The notes beneath the pieces were generated by a model, which saw only the letters and a program-made list of their open reading frames with translations, was not told the origin of the DNA and did not search any database. Made by a program: the position numbers and the translations under genes. Shown here piece after piece: positions 1 to 9,479 of a stretch of DNA of 64,000 bases. Each line of letters begins with the position of its first letter. Position 1 is the stretch's first letter. Source of the stretch: Selaginella moellendorffii. Lineage: Eukaryota > Streptophyta > Lycopodiopsida > Selaginellales > Selaginellaceae. The stretch is from contig NW_003314305.1 in assembly GCF_000143415.4 (NCBI RefSeq), forward strand, positions 1,336,834 to 1,400,833. The letters are read 5' to 3'.

Positions 1-136
1 CCATGGAGAAATCGAGGAGACAAGACTGAAAAGGAAGAATTTAAACGCTAGGAGCTAAGAGCTACGCATTAAAGAAGTTTTTGGAAACTTTAATCGTGAA
101 CTAGGAGCTAGAAACAGGGAAGAAAAAAAAATGTAC

Positions 137-378
137 CTCGTCTCGCGATCATCCACGCCAGGATTCTTCTTGCTGAAGAGATCACTCTTCTTCCGGGAGC
201 GAACAAGCACGGTAGAATCGCCCTGCTTGACTGCTTCCTGGGTTTGATAGAGCTGCGCCCGGAGCTCCACAATGGAGCCCGCCCCCACGCCCTCGATCAC
301 CTTCTGCTTCTTGGGCATCACCGACGACTCGGTGAGCCATCCCAGCGATTCCACACGCCGCTCCCTCCGCGCCTCCAT
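137..378 (-). CDS. CCDC174-like protein, first coding exon (partial gene)
   Basis: This is the first exon of a minus-strand gene that runs out of the window. It encodes about 80 residues from the ATG at 378. A second Met (MPKKQKV) lies about 20 residues in and is an alternative start. The segment with SIVELRAQLYQTQE followed by SDLFSKKNPGVDDRE resembles the conserved start of CCDC174 proteins, where a 'LVDLKAEL' stretch is followed by a 'WSKQNVGV' stretch; animal CCDC174 is a nuclear protein linked to RNA processing. A splice donor (GAG|GTACAT) ends the exon at 137. A possible acceptor lies near 26-27, but the few downstream codons do not look like the family, so the next exon may be outside the window. 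The gene is divergent from the SHPRH-like gene. Family assignment is inference from a short match. Confidence 0.65.
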
Positions 379-456
379 GGTCGTTCGCGCCTAGCTAAAC
401 CCTAATCTCCGGAAGAACCCTAAAATTTTGATAATCTATATAGGTAGCGTGGAAAC
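379..456. promoter_or_regulatory. Compact divergent promoter with two telo-box motifs
   Basis: Only 78 bp separate the start codons of the CCDC174-like gene (minus) and the SHPRH-like gene (plus). AAACCCTAA occurs at 397-405 and AACCCTAAA at 416-424. These are the plant telo-box, known from promoters of growth and translation genes. A short TATATAGG stretch near 437 could serve the plus-strand gene. Shared control of the two genes is inferred from the spacing. Confidence 0.6.
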
Positions 457-3400
457 ATGGCGAGGCGCAAGCAGAACGCGCCTCTCAAGGCATCCAAATC
501 TCCCATCGATGAGCCGCCGACGAAGCGCCGGAAGAAATCCGTGGAATCGGTGAGCAAGAAATGGCAGGATGTAGTGTCAGTGTCGATCGACAGAGAGAAG
601 GACGCAGAGATTGGGGAAATTGCCCTGGAGGATATTTCAGTCTCCCTGCTGGAATCCTCGAGCGGCGGCATTCCAGGGGTGAGGCTCCGGTTCTCAAGCA
701 GCGCCTCAAGATTCGGTCAGCTGGGAGTAGTGGACGATTTGTCGCTGGAGGTTTTCCAGGAGGAACGTGTGATCTCTGGGAAGCTGGATTGTGCGGAAGA
801 GATCTACTCGAGCTTGGTCTTGCTTGTGAAGAAGAGGTTCGCAGGCTTAAGGTACGAAGCTGAGAGAGTCCGAGTTTTTATCACCAGTGGATTATTTCTG
901 GCATGTGAAGAGGAACCAAGCCATATGCTGCGAAGATCTCTTCAGAGTTTGATCGTTTGGTTGAGGCCGGAGCTCTCTATCGATTTCTTCTACGGCCCCG
1001 AGACAAGAAGTAAGAGCCAGAATGAGGTGTTTGATCCTTCGAGCTTATACCGAGGAGTCCAGAGGCAAAGGTGTGATTCTTTCTTCGTCGAAATTCTTTT
1101 GTTGCTGATACTTATCATTGCAGAGATGAGCCATGCTGGAGCGTGGCTCTTGAGGGGCTATTGCCGGAACTTAGAACTTACCAACAACAAGCAGTGTTTT
1201 GGATGGTTCAGCGAGAAACAGCCGACCCGGCCGTGGAAGAAGTCGTGCGAAAGAGGCACCCGCTTTGGGTATTAGTGGAGTCTTTGGATAAAGAGAAGTC
1301 TTTCTACTACAACGTTTTCAAGTACGCCATCTCTCTTTTGCATTGTTGGTCAGTGAATTTGTTTTCTCATTGTCTTGCAGTGGGATGGTTTCTCGCGAGC
1401 CTCGAGATTGTTGTAGCTATGTTCGTGGGGGCATACTAGCTGGTACGCTGGATTCTTTTGTCGAAATATTCTTACAGTTTTATTTTGTACTTGTAGATGA
1501 AATGGGGCTTGGAAAAACTGTCGAGGTGCTGGCTTGCATTCTAGCAAACAGACACGAAGGACCTGCAATGTGGGAGCCTGCGGTTGAGAAACTGCAGCAC
1601 AGGCTGGATGACCGTAAGAACGAGAGAGTTGAATGCATCTGCGGCGATGATGACGCTGGCGGCATGATGGTTCAGTGCGATCATTGCCATGTCTGGCAGC
1701 ATACATCTTGCGTTGGCTATTCGCCTCCAAAAAAGAAGAAGACCAGGAAGAGCAAGGAAGCAGACGAAGATGACAACGCTTTTGCTTGCGATGGATGCTT
1801 TGAGGTGATTGCAAGCACGGAGGTTGAAGGCGTGTGTGGGGCTACTCTCATAGTTTGTCCCACGGCGATACTGAAGCAGTGGCAGGAAGAAATCGTCAGG
1901 TACTTTGCAATATTTTCTCTTCCTTGAAAATACTGATTGCGTCTTTTTCTAGGCACACAAAACTGGATGCAGTGAAAGTTCTAGTTTACGAAGGTGTGAG
2001 ACGGGGTTGCATCACATTGGGAGAAAAAAATTCTTGTCTGAGAAAGGTCGGAGCACACGATTTGGCAGCAGCAGATGTGGTAATTACTACCTACGATGTT
2101 CTTCAGGCAGATTTATGCCACGATATTGAAGAAGAGAACCAACAAACTTTACGGTTTGAGAAAAAGTATGAACTTTCTCTTGTTTTCTTTATGTCGATTG
2201 GTCAACTTTTTGTATTCTCAGGTACCACGTGATTGCCACCCCTCTCACAAGATTGAAGTGGTGGAGAATTTGCTTGGACGAAGCACAGATGGTGGAGTCT
2301 AGTACTGCTAAAGCAACTGAAATGGCTATGAGGCTGCATGCGGAGAACAAGTGGTGTGTTAGCGGAACGCCCATTCAACGGGGGCTGGATGATTTGTATG
2401 GCTTGCTTAGATTTCTTCAAGCGGAGCCGTTTGACAATCATACTTGGTGGCAGCAAGCCATAAAACATCCTTACGAGGTACTGTGTGTTTTTTTCTTTTT
2501 ATTGTAAGTAACACTCGTTGCTCTCCAGGAAGGAAAAATGGGAGCAGTTGACTTTGTTCATTTCTTTTTCCGTGAGATTATGTGGCGGTCTATGAAGATC
2601 GATGTCATAGACCAGCTAGATATTCCTCCTCAAGAAGAGCGAATTACGTGGCTCAAGTTTTCGGGTGTTGAGAACCACTTTTATAGGCAACAACACGAGC
2701 AATGCGTGAAGAGAGCCAGAGAAGTTATTGAGAAGTACTCATTAGGTGATGGTCGACCTCTAAATCATATGGATGCCTCAAAGTTAATGAACCCCTTGTT
2801 GAGGCTGCGACAAGCTTGTTGCCATCCTCAAGTGGGGAGTTCGGGAGTACGCTCGTTGCAGGCATCACCACTGCCGATGGATGAAGTCTTGGAGGTAAGA
2901 AACCTTGGTATTAGAGTTCTTATAGCTATTTACTTGTTTTCTTCTTCAGGTCTTAATTGAGAAAGCTAAAACTGAAGGAGAAGAAGCTCAACGAGATCTT
3001 GTTGCTTCGTTGAACGGACTGGCAGGTCTGGCGATTATCGAGGAAAACATCCCCATGGCTGTCTCCATTTACCGAGAAGCACTAGCAGCCACGGAGGAAA
3101 ATGCGACTAATTTTGAAGTTGATCCGCTTCAGAAAGTGCATATTTTACACAATTTGGAAGAGTCACTCAGAAACTGCAAGGATGACGCATTGAGCAAAAT
3201 TCCAAGAACTCTGAGGGATGATATGCTGATCAGTCAATGCGACGAATTACGAAAGAAGTACGTCAGTGGCCAGTATGCAAATCTTGCTGCGGCTCAGCAA
3301 GACTTTTACGCTGCACACAAAGAGGTATTATTGATTTCTTTTCAATGTTTTTTTCATGTGGCCCTTCTTTATCCTGCAGATTGCTTCTGCTCAGTCTCAT

Positions 3401-5760
3401 GATAAATCTTCAAGATGGAGCCGCTGGTGGCTAGATGCTTTTGCATGGGTTCAATCATCGAGCCAACGAAGTGACCACCTATTGGAACGAATAAAGCACG
3501 GGCTGGAAGATGTAAATCGTGCTGGTGGTCGGAATGCTTCTAGTCTTGTTCTAAGGTATGTTTTCCTTATCTTTCTCGGGAGGTAATCTAGTGAGCATGT
3601 AGATACCACGACCTCAACGGCCTCAAGTTCTTACTAAGCCAGGAGTTGGATGCTATCCATGAGACTCGTGACCACGTCCTGAGTCGCTTGCTTGAAGTGG
3701 ATGGCGGGATGCAGAATCCGAATCCCGATTATGTGCAGCGCGCTGGACAATGTTCCCAGTGCCAGCCTAGACACACTGGGATAACTTGTGTTCATTGTGC
3801 GATTGATCTCATGTTTCAGGTACAATCTAGTTCTTTCTTGTGTGGTTTCTGACATTGTCAGTGTGGATAAACAGAAATATGCAAATAGGCTATTTTACTT
3901 GACGTCCCGAGCAGCTGAATTAGATGGCATTGTCACTGCAGAAGACGCCTTTGTTTCTCAAGTACGTTCACTGGTTAAGGGAAACAAGGAAACTGAGACG
4001 AACACAGGCAGGAGAAAAGGAGCAGCAGTAGCTGCGGTAAGGCAACTTCTTTTTGTTTTTCTAACTTTTTTCTTTTGTTTTTCTTTGCTTCGAGCTTAAA
4101 TATTTCTTTTCACAGGTTACGCACAGATGTTCTGAAACGGAAATGGTTTTAAAGATTTTGCTTGCATACATGAAAGCGGAAACGAACCTTGAGGAGGATG
4201 AGATAGAAGCCGCAAAGAAGCATCTCGAGTATCTTGAAGTAAACACTCCTGTGCTTATTTGTACGTCTGTTTGACAAACCGTGTCAATTCAGGCATTGCG
4301 TAGCGAATATGCAGCGGCGAGACGCTTGACAACAGCACAACAATTAGTTCTAACTGCATTGGACGAGCTGAGCATGTCGACAACAAGGCTATGTTTGCAA
4401 GGTGCCAAGGCTGCAGACGGCAATCCTTTTGGTGATGAAGGCTACGAGATTGCAATTAGAAACGCGGAGCTTACCAACGAAAAATTTGTTGCTGTTGAGA
4501 ATCTATCTCGTGTGAAGAGGCAGCTCAGATACTTGAAGGTATTAGGCTTAAGTTTTCTTTTATTCGCAGCTTCCTCTCATTTCCGGATTGCAGGGTCTAA
4601 GGAATAAGAAGGACGAGGGGCATAACAGTTTGGAAGGAGAAATTTGCCCAGTTTGCCACGATGGCATAGAATCTGGAGCAATGGTCCTTCCGTGCGGCCA
4701 TTTGCTTTGTGGCAAGTGTAAGTTTTCGGTGTCTTACCTTGTTGGTTTCCTGAGCAAATCTTCGTTTTATTTCGCAGGTTTGAATCTTATTGTGAACCGC
4801 CAGAAAGCACCAGCGAACGGTGCTGATTTCAAGCGCATTGCATGTCCAACGTGCAGACAACAGACTTATGTCTCTAATATTGCTTATGCCAATGCTGAAG
4901 GGACTTCTTCAAAAATTGCGGAAAACCTCCAGGAAGAAGAAGAGGACGAAGAAAAATCTATAACCGTGGCAGGGTCGTACGGAACAAAGGTAATCTGGCT
5001 TTGTCGTCTGCTGTTTATTTTAATTTTTTTGCAATTTGAAGATTGAAGCTGTCGTCAGGAGAATTCTTAGTCTGAAAGAAGACGATCCGTTTGTGAAAAT
5101 TCTTGTGTTCTCGACGTGGCAAGAAGTGCTGGACTTGTTAGAACACGCACTGAAGAGCAACAAGCTCAGCTGGGTTCGATTAAAGCAGCGCAGGTAACAT
5201 CGATAATCTGTTTTACTTTTACTCATTTGCTCGTTTTGTGTTTTTCACAGGCAAATGGGTTCTTCCATCCTGGAATTTAAGAAGGAGAACGTCCAAGTCA
5301 TGTTACTGCCCATACAACATGGTGCCAATGGCCTGAACTTAATAGAGGCCCAACACGTTATTTTGGTGGAGCCTTTGCTCAATCCGGCAGTAGAAGCTCA
5401 GGCTATCAATCGAGTCCACCGGATTGGCCAACGTCTAAAGACACTTGTACATAGATTCATTGTAAGTTACGTACGTTTCTTCTGTTTTCCAATTACTGAC
5501 GACATTTCCAGATACGTAACACTGTGGAGGAGAACATCTACAAAATGAACCAGCAGAAGACGAACCTCCTTCCAATGAAACAAAAAGAGCAGCCTCTTTC
5601 AGCAAATGACATGAACAGCTTACTAGCTTGGGACGAACCGAAAGAGAACACCCCCACTTGTTCTACTCCTGATACTTTCCGAGATTTAACTCCGGCTCAA
5701 GCTGCTGGTGCTGCTGCTGAATCGCGGCTCTTGCGACTACAGGCCAACGCTTGCCTATAG
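457..5760 (+). CDS. SHPRH-like SNF2 helicase / PHD / RING E3 ubiquitin ligase, intact, 18 exons
   Basis: Eighteen exons can be joined in one frame to give about 1452 residues: 457-1070, 1124-1321, 1381-1442, 1497-1899, 1953-2165, 2222-2477, 2529-2894, 2950-3324, 3380-3555, 3603-3819, 3875-4036, 4116-4238, 4293-4538, 4594-4717, 4778-4989, 5042-5193, 5251-5461, 5512-5760. Domains in order: SNF2 N-terminal lobe from about residue 220, Walker A DEMGLGKT near 292, an inserted PHD finger (CICGDDD...CDHCHVWQHTSC...CDGC) at about 337-391, a DEAQ box near 515, the SGTPIQ motif near 543, a C3HC4 RING (CPVC...CGHLLCGKC...CPTC) at about 1156-1200, and the helicase C lobe with GANGLNL near 1323 and NRVHRIGQ near 1352. 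This order is that of SHPRH and its plant homologues, which couple an ATP-driven motor to ubiquitin ligase activity in the nucleus, in DNA-damage tolerance. The start is the first ATG of the long first exon. All key motifs are present and no frameshift was seen. Confidence 0.93.
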
Positions 5761-5899
5761 ATTCCTTGTAAGTACTTTCTCTTGCATGTCCGGATTCTGA
5801 ACCTTTGTATTTTCTAGCAGAGAAGGAACATTCTTTAATCGAAAGATGAGCTTTCTCATAAAGGTAAGGTTTTCGGGGTTTAGCTAGCTAGCAACAGAG
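5761..5899 (+). promoter_or_regulatory. SHPRH-PPR junction containing a probable UTR intron (5768-5820)
   Basis: The 139 bp between the SHPRH-like stop and the PPR start contain a strong donor (TTGTAAGTAC) at 5768 and a strong acceptor (TTTTCTAGCAG) ending at 5820. Together they define a 53-nt intron of the size seen in the gene itself. It starts only 7 nt after the stop codon. It could be a 3'-UTR intron of the helicase gene, a 5'-UTR intron of the PPR gene, or part of a read-through transcript. A short ATGAGC upstream ORF precedes the PPR start. No clear polyadenylation signal or TATA box was seen. Confidence 0.5.
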
Positions 5900-8272
5900 A
5901 TGGGTGCCAAGTTTCAGCCCCTTCCTCGCTTCTACTGGACGAAGGAACAGATTGCTGCGATCAGAGACCTGTGCCGTGACGACGATCTCTACGTGAAGAC
6001 GAAGTATGGTAGGAAGCTGAGGCCGCCGCCTCGTCCGCGACTAAGTCGAGAGCAGGAACGCTTTGTTCGCGCAGACCCTCAAGCAGGCTTGGATAGAATC
6101 AGTGGGCAGTGGGTAGCACTCCAACACCAGCTCGGGAAGAAGCCTTACACAGCCGAGGAGCAGGAAGGCAACTACGTGGGTCCGATTCTGGGTCACAAGC
6201 AATACAGGCGCGAGCTCCATCTTCACAGGGGACAGAAGCAGTGGAATGTCCATGCAGTCGGGGACAAGTTTCTGGTCTACGAGACACTTCCTCCCGCGAC
6301 CGACACTGGTGATGATCCTCCGGTGCTTTGTGGTCGCGACAAGTTCGTCATTGGTCGCCCTCTGTCAGTAACAATGGACAACCGGGCGACGAATGTTTCC
6401 TCGTCATGGAACTCGTTTCCAGTGTGGAGCTTGCCAGAAGAAGGCAAAGAGGGAACGATCGCTCTGCCGGGGAACTATATGGTGCCGAGCAGTAAGGTGG
6501 CGCTGCCGGGTTTAGTTCCAGGCAAAGGAGCGCTAGTCTTCGATGCCTTGTACGAGACTGTGAAGGAAGGAGGAGCGAGCTGGAGCTCCGAGATGGTTGA
6601 GAAGCTGGACAGGCTCAAGCGTGGGATAACGCACCCCCACCAGGTCTGCGTGGTTCTCAAGAAGATCAAGCACGACGCATCTCTCTCGCTCAAGCTCTTT
6701 ACGTGGGCCAAGACGATCCCAGGCTTCAAGCACGACTTGGTAAACTACTCGACGATGATCATGATCTTGGGAGATGACGGGAACTATCTCATGGCCGAGG
6801 CACTTTTTGTTGAGATCCAGGAGCTCGGGCTTCGCCTTGACACGTTTGCAGTGAACAACATGATCCGCTGCTACACAAGAGTGAACCGGATCCAGGAAGC
6901 TCTCGACCTCTACAGGAAGATGCCATACTTTGGCTGTCACCCGGACAATTGCACCTTCGGCCTCCTCATCGACTGGTGCGGCAAGTTCGGCTCCCGGAAG
7001 GAGCTCCAGCGAATCTTCCTCGACTTGAGAGCCTCCCCCCGCAATGCCGACGCGCAGACGTTCAACACAATGATCCACAACTTCTGCAAGCAGCGGGACT
7101 TCGCAAACGCCAGGGAAGCTGCCAACCAGATGAAAGCCTGGGGGATTCCATTCTCCTCTGCAACGTACGCCATCCTCATCCACATGTACGCCAAGGCTCG
7201 AGACTCGAAAGCAGCGGCAGAGCTCTACGCGGACTACCTCCGCTCCGGCCTAGAGCCAAACTTGATCGTCTACAACAACGTGATACTGAGTTACGGTTCC
7301 AGCGGCTTCCCTGGCCATGCGCAGAACATCCTGGGTGATATACGAAAGGCCGGCCTCGCTCCAGATCGATTCACGTACTGCACGCTCATAAGTTCGTGGG
7401 CGAGAGCCGGAGCTATGCTGCAAGCCCGGCGATGGTTCAACAAAGCCTGCAAGACGAAGGCCGGTCCAAGCATCGAGATGTGCAACGCGCTCATCGATGG
7501 CTACCTCAAGGCCCGAGAAGTGGAACCGGCTAAGTTCATCCTCACCAAAGTCATGCCGGAGAGAGGCGTGGAGCCGACGCTACAAACGTACACGATCCTC
7601 CTGGGCCACTACACGAGCAGCGTCAAGGTGGCGGACTCGAGAGCAGTGAGAGAGATGATGAAGTCGTCCTCGAAACCAGCAGCAGCAGCAGCAGGAAGAG
7701 GAGGAGGAGATGATCATCCCGGTGTGGACGAGTTCCTGAACGAGATCCTGCAAGGCCTCCGCGCGATCAAGGAGCTCAAGAGCTACTCGAGGGAGTTTTT
7801 CCGCAAGCTGAGGATGGACAAGCCTCCTCGCTGGGGGCGATGGCTGGCGGATGCTCTCGTCAACCATCTCCACTGCTTTGGCTACGCTCGCGAGGCCTTC
7901 TACGTGTGGGAGGGTGTCTCCTCCACAGAGCTCTACCCGAGAGGGATCTGGGAGGACTGGCAGGGAGCGTGGTTTATCTGGCTCCAGGATATGAGCTCCG
8001 GGACTGCGATGGTGGCGCTCACCAGTGGATTGATCGTGTCCAGGCGGAAGCTCGCGCGGGGATTCGAGAGGCCGGAGCGAGTGATCATCGTGTGTGGCTA
8101 CGCGTCGGACAAGAGCAAGGAGGTGACCCATGCAGTGAACAGGACGCTGGTGGCTCTAGACTCGCCGTTTGAGCCTTTCATCTCTATGGGGAGATTTATG
8201 TGCGAGGGGAACTTGTTTAGAGACTGGCTGTGGGAGAAGCAAGTTGCTATAGAGCTCACCATGGATGCTTAG
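5900..8272 (+). CDS. PPR-SMR protein, intact copy (790 aa)
   Basis: A single-exon 790-residue ORF. Residues about 279-560 hold eight P-class pentatricopeptide repeats of 35-36 residues plus part of a ninth, such as the unit with TFAVNNMIRCYTRVNRIQEA. The C-terminus (about 695-785) resembles the small MutS-related (SMR) domain of PPR-SMR proteins: LQDMSSGTAMVALT corresponds to the 'LH.MS.GTA...AL' start, and the end has FRDWL. The usual TGxG motif is replaced by a VCGYAS stretch, so nuclease activity is doubtful. Residues 1-270 are an N-terminal region I do not recognise; it recurs as a module in the PPR/proteasome-like gene at 48.9 kb. A run of Ala then Gly near residues 593-605 is coded by trinucleotide repeats. 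PPR-SMR proteins usually act in chloroplast or mitochondrial gene expression, but no transit peptide is obvious at MGAKFQPLP. Confidence 0.88.
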   Translation: MGAKFQPLPRFYWTKEQIAAIRDLCRDDDLYVKTKYGRKLRPPPRPRLSREQERFVRADPQAGLDRISGQWVALQHQLGKKPYTAEEQEGNYVGPILGHKQYRRELHLHRGQKQWNVHAVGDKFLVYETLPPATDTGDDPPVLCGRDKFVIGRPLSVTMDNRATNVSSSWNSFPVWSLPEEGKEGTIALPGNYMVPSSKVALPGLVPGKGALVFDALYETVKEGGASWSSEMVEKLDRLKRGITHPHQVCVVLKKIKHDASLSLKLFTWAKTIPGFKHDLVNYSTMIMILGDDGNYLMAEALFVEIQELGLRLDTFAVNNMIRCYTRVNRIQEALDLYRKMPYFGCHPDNCTFGLLIDWCGKFGSRKELQRIFLDLRASPRNADAQTFNTMIHNFCKQRDFANAREAANQMKAWGIPFSSATYAILIHMYAKARDSKAAAELYADYLRSGLEPNLIVYNNVILSYGSSGFPGHAQNILGDIRKAGLAPDRFTYCTLISSWARAGAMLQARRWFNKACKTKAGPSIEMCNALIDGYLKAREVEPAKFILTKVMPERGVEPTLQTYTILLGHYTSSVKVADSRAVREMMKSSSKPAAAAAGRGGGDDHPGVDEFLNEILQGLRAIKELKSYSREFFRKLRMDKPPRWGRWLADALVNHLHCFGYAREAFYVWEGVSSTELYPRGIWEDWQGAWFIWLQDMSSGTAMVALTSGLIVSRRKLARGFERPERVIIVCGYASDKSKEVTHAVNRTLVALDSPFEPFISMGRFMCEGNLFRDWLWEKQVAIELTMDA

Positions 8273-8677
8273 AATTAATATGTAATTAGCGCATTAATGG
8301 GAGGGTAAAAAGGACAAAGATTCGTTGGATCTAGCCTTTTGCTTTGCTTTTTCTTAAGCTAGGAATTTTCTTAGGCTGCAAATTAGCACTTATGGATGTA
8401 AGAGCGAGCCTTATGTTGTTTCAACTCAGAGGAAGCTGATGAGCTGAACACCAATGCATTGAGATGTATGATTGAGATCTATAACATAGAATATTGGGAA
8501 AGTAAACATTATGGTTTGTTTGGAACTTCTTTGAAAGTGTAAGACTACAAAGAGATTGCAGACAACAAGTTGCGTTGTCAAACTTTATATATATAATATA
8601 TATATACATTTCAAGTACCCATTATTTAAACAACGATGCCCAGAGCTGTTTATTTTATATAAATACAGCATCATCTT
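8273..8677. other. Convergent 3' flank between PPR-SMR and Pin2 copy 1
   Basis: About 400 bp between two convergent stop codons. It is AT-rich, with a TATATATAATATATATATA stretch near 8588-8607 that varies in length between cassettes. It should hold the 3' UTRs and poly(A) signals of both genes. No gene or RNA was seen. Confidence 0.5.
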
Positions 8678-9438
8678 CTAGGCAAGCTGGAGTAGATCAT
8701 CCTCCTTGACGCACAGCTGGTGCCCCTGACGGTTGTAGAGCTTGCAACCTTCCCTGAGTGGCTTCTTGCAAGTGTGGCAAGAGTTGAAGTCGAGCGCAAC
8801 ACTTTTTGGACCTGGGCAGACATAGGAAGCAAACCCACATTCGAGCGTGCAGGCTTTACCAGGTCCTGAGACGCATACTGATTTGCCATGCCCCAAGTCC
8901 ATGCAACCTTGAGGAATGGTGCAACAAGTAGCGCAGCTGCCTGGCTTCCAAGGATGGACAGTGCCTCCACAAATCTCCACGGCATCCTTCAAGCAGGAGT
9001 TGTCATCACCATTTGGCAGTGGTGCACCAGTCTTTAAATTGTAGAGATGACAGCCATTCGAAGGCTCCTTACCCGGTGGGAGCACAGAAATTGGAATTCG
9101 GTTAGTCCATCGGGATGGGCAGACTTTGATTTTTGGTGGAAGACAAATTGGGAGGCAAGCACGAGCAGGGGAGGTGCCACCAAGACAAACTGGACTGCCA
9201 GTTCCAGGCTCGAGATATATGCATCCAGGCTCAAGCGTACAGCAATTGGAGCATTCGTCCAGAGTGACAACAGCATCACTACAAACCTGGAGACGATGGC
9301 CGCTGGCTGCAAAATCATCTTGACAAGGCATTCAAGAAGTCAGTCCTGAAAGAAAGAATCAAAACTTGGAGATCAACCTGCAGATATCAGAAGTAGCTGA
9401 AAGCTTAGGATAGTGAGGAACAAGAATGAAGCTGCCAT
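8678..9438 (-). CDS. Secreted potato inhibitor II (Pin2)-like protein, copy 1
   Basis: Two exons, 9438-9378 and 9306-8678, give 229 residues. Exon 1 encodes a signal peptide (MAASFLFLTILSFQLLLISA). The acceptor TTTTGCAG is used because it is conserved in all five copies; it also keeps the frame and avoids an in-frame TGA next to the downstream ATG at 9331. The mature part has 24 cysteines in two repeats of the pattern CxxCC-x5-C-x(9-11)-C-x(7-9)-C-x3-C-x(6-7)-CP. This is the cysteine spacing of the potato type II serine protease inhibitor family, plus an extra GCxLYN element after each unit. The reactive loops read C-LPI-C (P1 Pro, probably inactive) and C-TLE-C (P1 Leu, chymotrypsin-like by analogy). 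The family assignment is from cysteine pattern and reactive-site context only. Confidence 0.75.
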
Positions 9439-9471
9439 GTTGTTGTGGTGCTGAACCTCGGGCTGTTTGAA

Positions 9472-9477
9472 TTTATA
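9472..9477 (-). promoter_or_regulatory. TATA box of Pin2 copy 1
   Basis: TATAAA on the minus strand 34 bp upstream of the signal-peptide ATG. It is kept at the same place in the other Pin2 copies. The spacing implies an unusually short 5' leader. Confidence 0.45.
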
Positions 9478-9479
9478 GT

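Noticed and set aside
9306-9331. ATG at 9331 as Pin2 start
   Set aside because: It is preceded by an in-frame TGA and lies inside the intron. The spliced signal-peptide exon explains the gene better, and copy 5 retains only the TTTTGCAG acceptor.
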